The notes under the pieces: generated by a model
Told to the model about the DNA's origin: nothing
The model's input: the letters and a program-made list of their open reading frames with translations, nothing else
Databases searched by the model: none
Made by a program: the position numbers and the translations under genes
Shown: in pieces, positions 63,837-64,000 of the stretch
How the letters are laid out: each line of letters opens with the position of its first letter
Numbering within the stretch: position 1 is the stretch's first letter
Source: Streptomyces sp. SLBN-118
GTDB taxonomy: Bacteria; Actinomycetota; Actinomycetes; Streptomycetales; Streptomycetaceae
Direction: 5' to 3'
NCBI RefSeq assembly: GCF_006715635.1
Contig: NZ_VFNP01000001.1
Coordinates: 1,240,001-1,304,000, forward strand
Length of the DNA: 64,000 nucleotides

Positions 63837-64000
63837 TCAGCCGCTGGAGACAGCTCGCAGATGCGACTTGCCCCGCCGCACATCGGGCGAGACGGACCGC
63901 CCCTCGCGCAGGACCAGCGTCAACCGGGTGAAGCCCTGGCCCTGAAGGGTCCCGGGGGTCTCGTCGACGATCCGGCACTCGGTCCGCCCCCGCCGGGGAT
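63837..64000 (-). CDS. Partial CDS at the window edge, unknown function
   Basis: The minus-strand frame entering from base 64000 reads a plausible protein end, CRIVDETPGTLQGQGFTRLT then VLREGRSVSPDVRRGKSHLR and a stop at 63837-63839. Composition is protein-like and it converges with the small membrane-protein gene. The family was not recognised. Confidence 0.5.
   Translation of the reverse strand, partial: PRRGRTECRIVDETPGTLQGQGFTRLTLVLREGRSVSPDVRRGKSHLRAVSSG

Noticed and set aside
1..64000. tRNA, rRNA or tmRNA genes
   Set aside because: No cloverleaf or conserved rRNA core was recognised by eye; absence cannot be proven without tRNAscan/Infernal.

Overview
This 64 kb window is high-GC, gene-dense DNA from a streptomycete. 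The evidence is very high GC, GTG/ATG start codons, many 4-bp start/stop overlaps, a WhiB-family protein, a two-domain small laccase, an XRE/DUF397 regulatory pair with an adjacent HATPase gene, and a very large secreted RHS/YD-repeat protein. No rRNA, tRNA or CRISPR array was seen.

Layout. 1-4.8 kb holds housekeeping and regulatory genes: the end of an ABC-F ATPase, dimethylargininase, an acyl-ACP desaturase behind a palindromic operator, an SDR remnant, a WhiB protein, a two-domain VOC protein and a TetR regulator. 5.0-26.4 kb is a surface-glycan-like region. It contains a GalE-like protein with an altered catalytic Tyr, three coupled GT2 glycosyltransferases, and a five-gene minus-strand operon (phosphotransferase, polytopic GT-C-like protein, small membrane protein, flavin oxidoreductase, GH16 lipoprotein). 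It also contains an ATP-grasp enzyme, a second phosphotransferase, two FemAB-like GNAT proteins on either side of a flippase, a 917-residue PRTase/kinase-like/HAD fusion and a second GH16 enzyme. 26.9-31.4 kb is one gene that fuses a membrane GGDEF-EAL protein to a complete PLP-dependent alpha-oxoamine-synthase domain.

31.4-41.7 kb carries a GH15 enzyme, a small laccase, two secreted multidomain oxidation/3-keto-sugar proteins, and divergent LigD-type polymerase and DNA ligase genes. 42.2-50.1 kb has a second glycosylation operon (epimerase, GT2, DUF2064, methyltransferase) facing a sulfite-oxidase-fold membrane protein, followed by a membrane mannosyltransferase-like gene. 50.1-61.2 kb is decayed and recombined: a TetR remnant, a methyltransferase, a huge RHS gene broken near both ends, a possible immunity gene, remnants of ISAs1- and ISL3-type transposases and an orphan rhs fragment. 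61.2-64 kb holds the DUF397/XRE/HATPase module, small hypothetical genes and a partial gene at the edge.

Cooperation. The strongest functional grouping is 5-26 kb, where sugar activation, glycosyl transfer, an ATP-grasp ligase, kinase-like enzymes, FemAB-like acyl/aminoacyl transferases, a flippase and two beta-glucanase-type GH16 enzymes would together build, decorate, export and trim an envelope polymer or glycoconjugate. A TetR operator is repeated at two promoters of this region. The best candidates for undescribed biology are the GGDEF-EAL-AOS fusion and the PRTase-kinase-HAD fusion with its paired paralogues.
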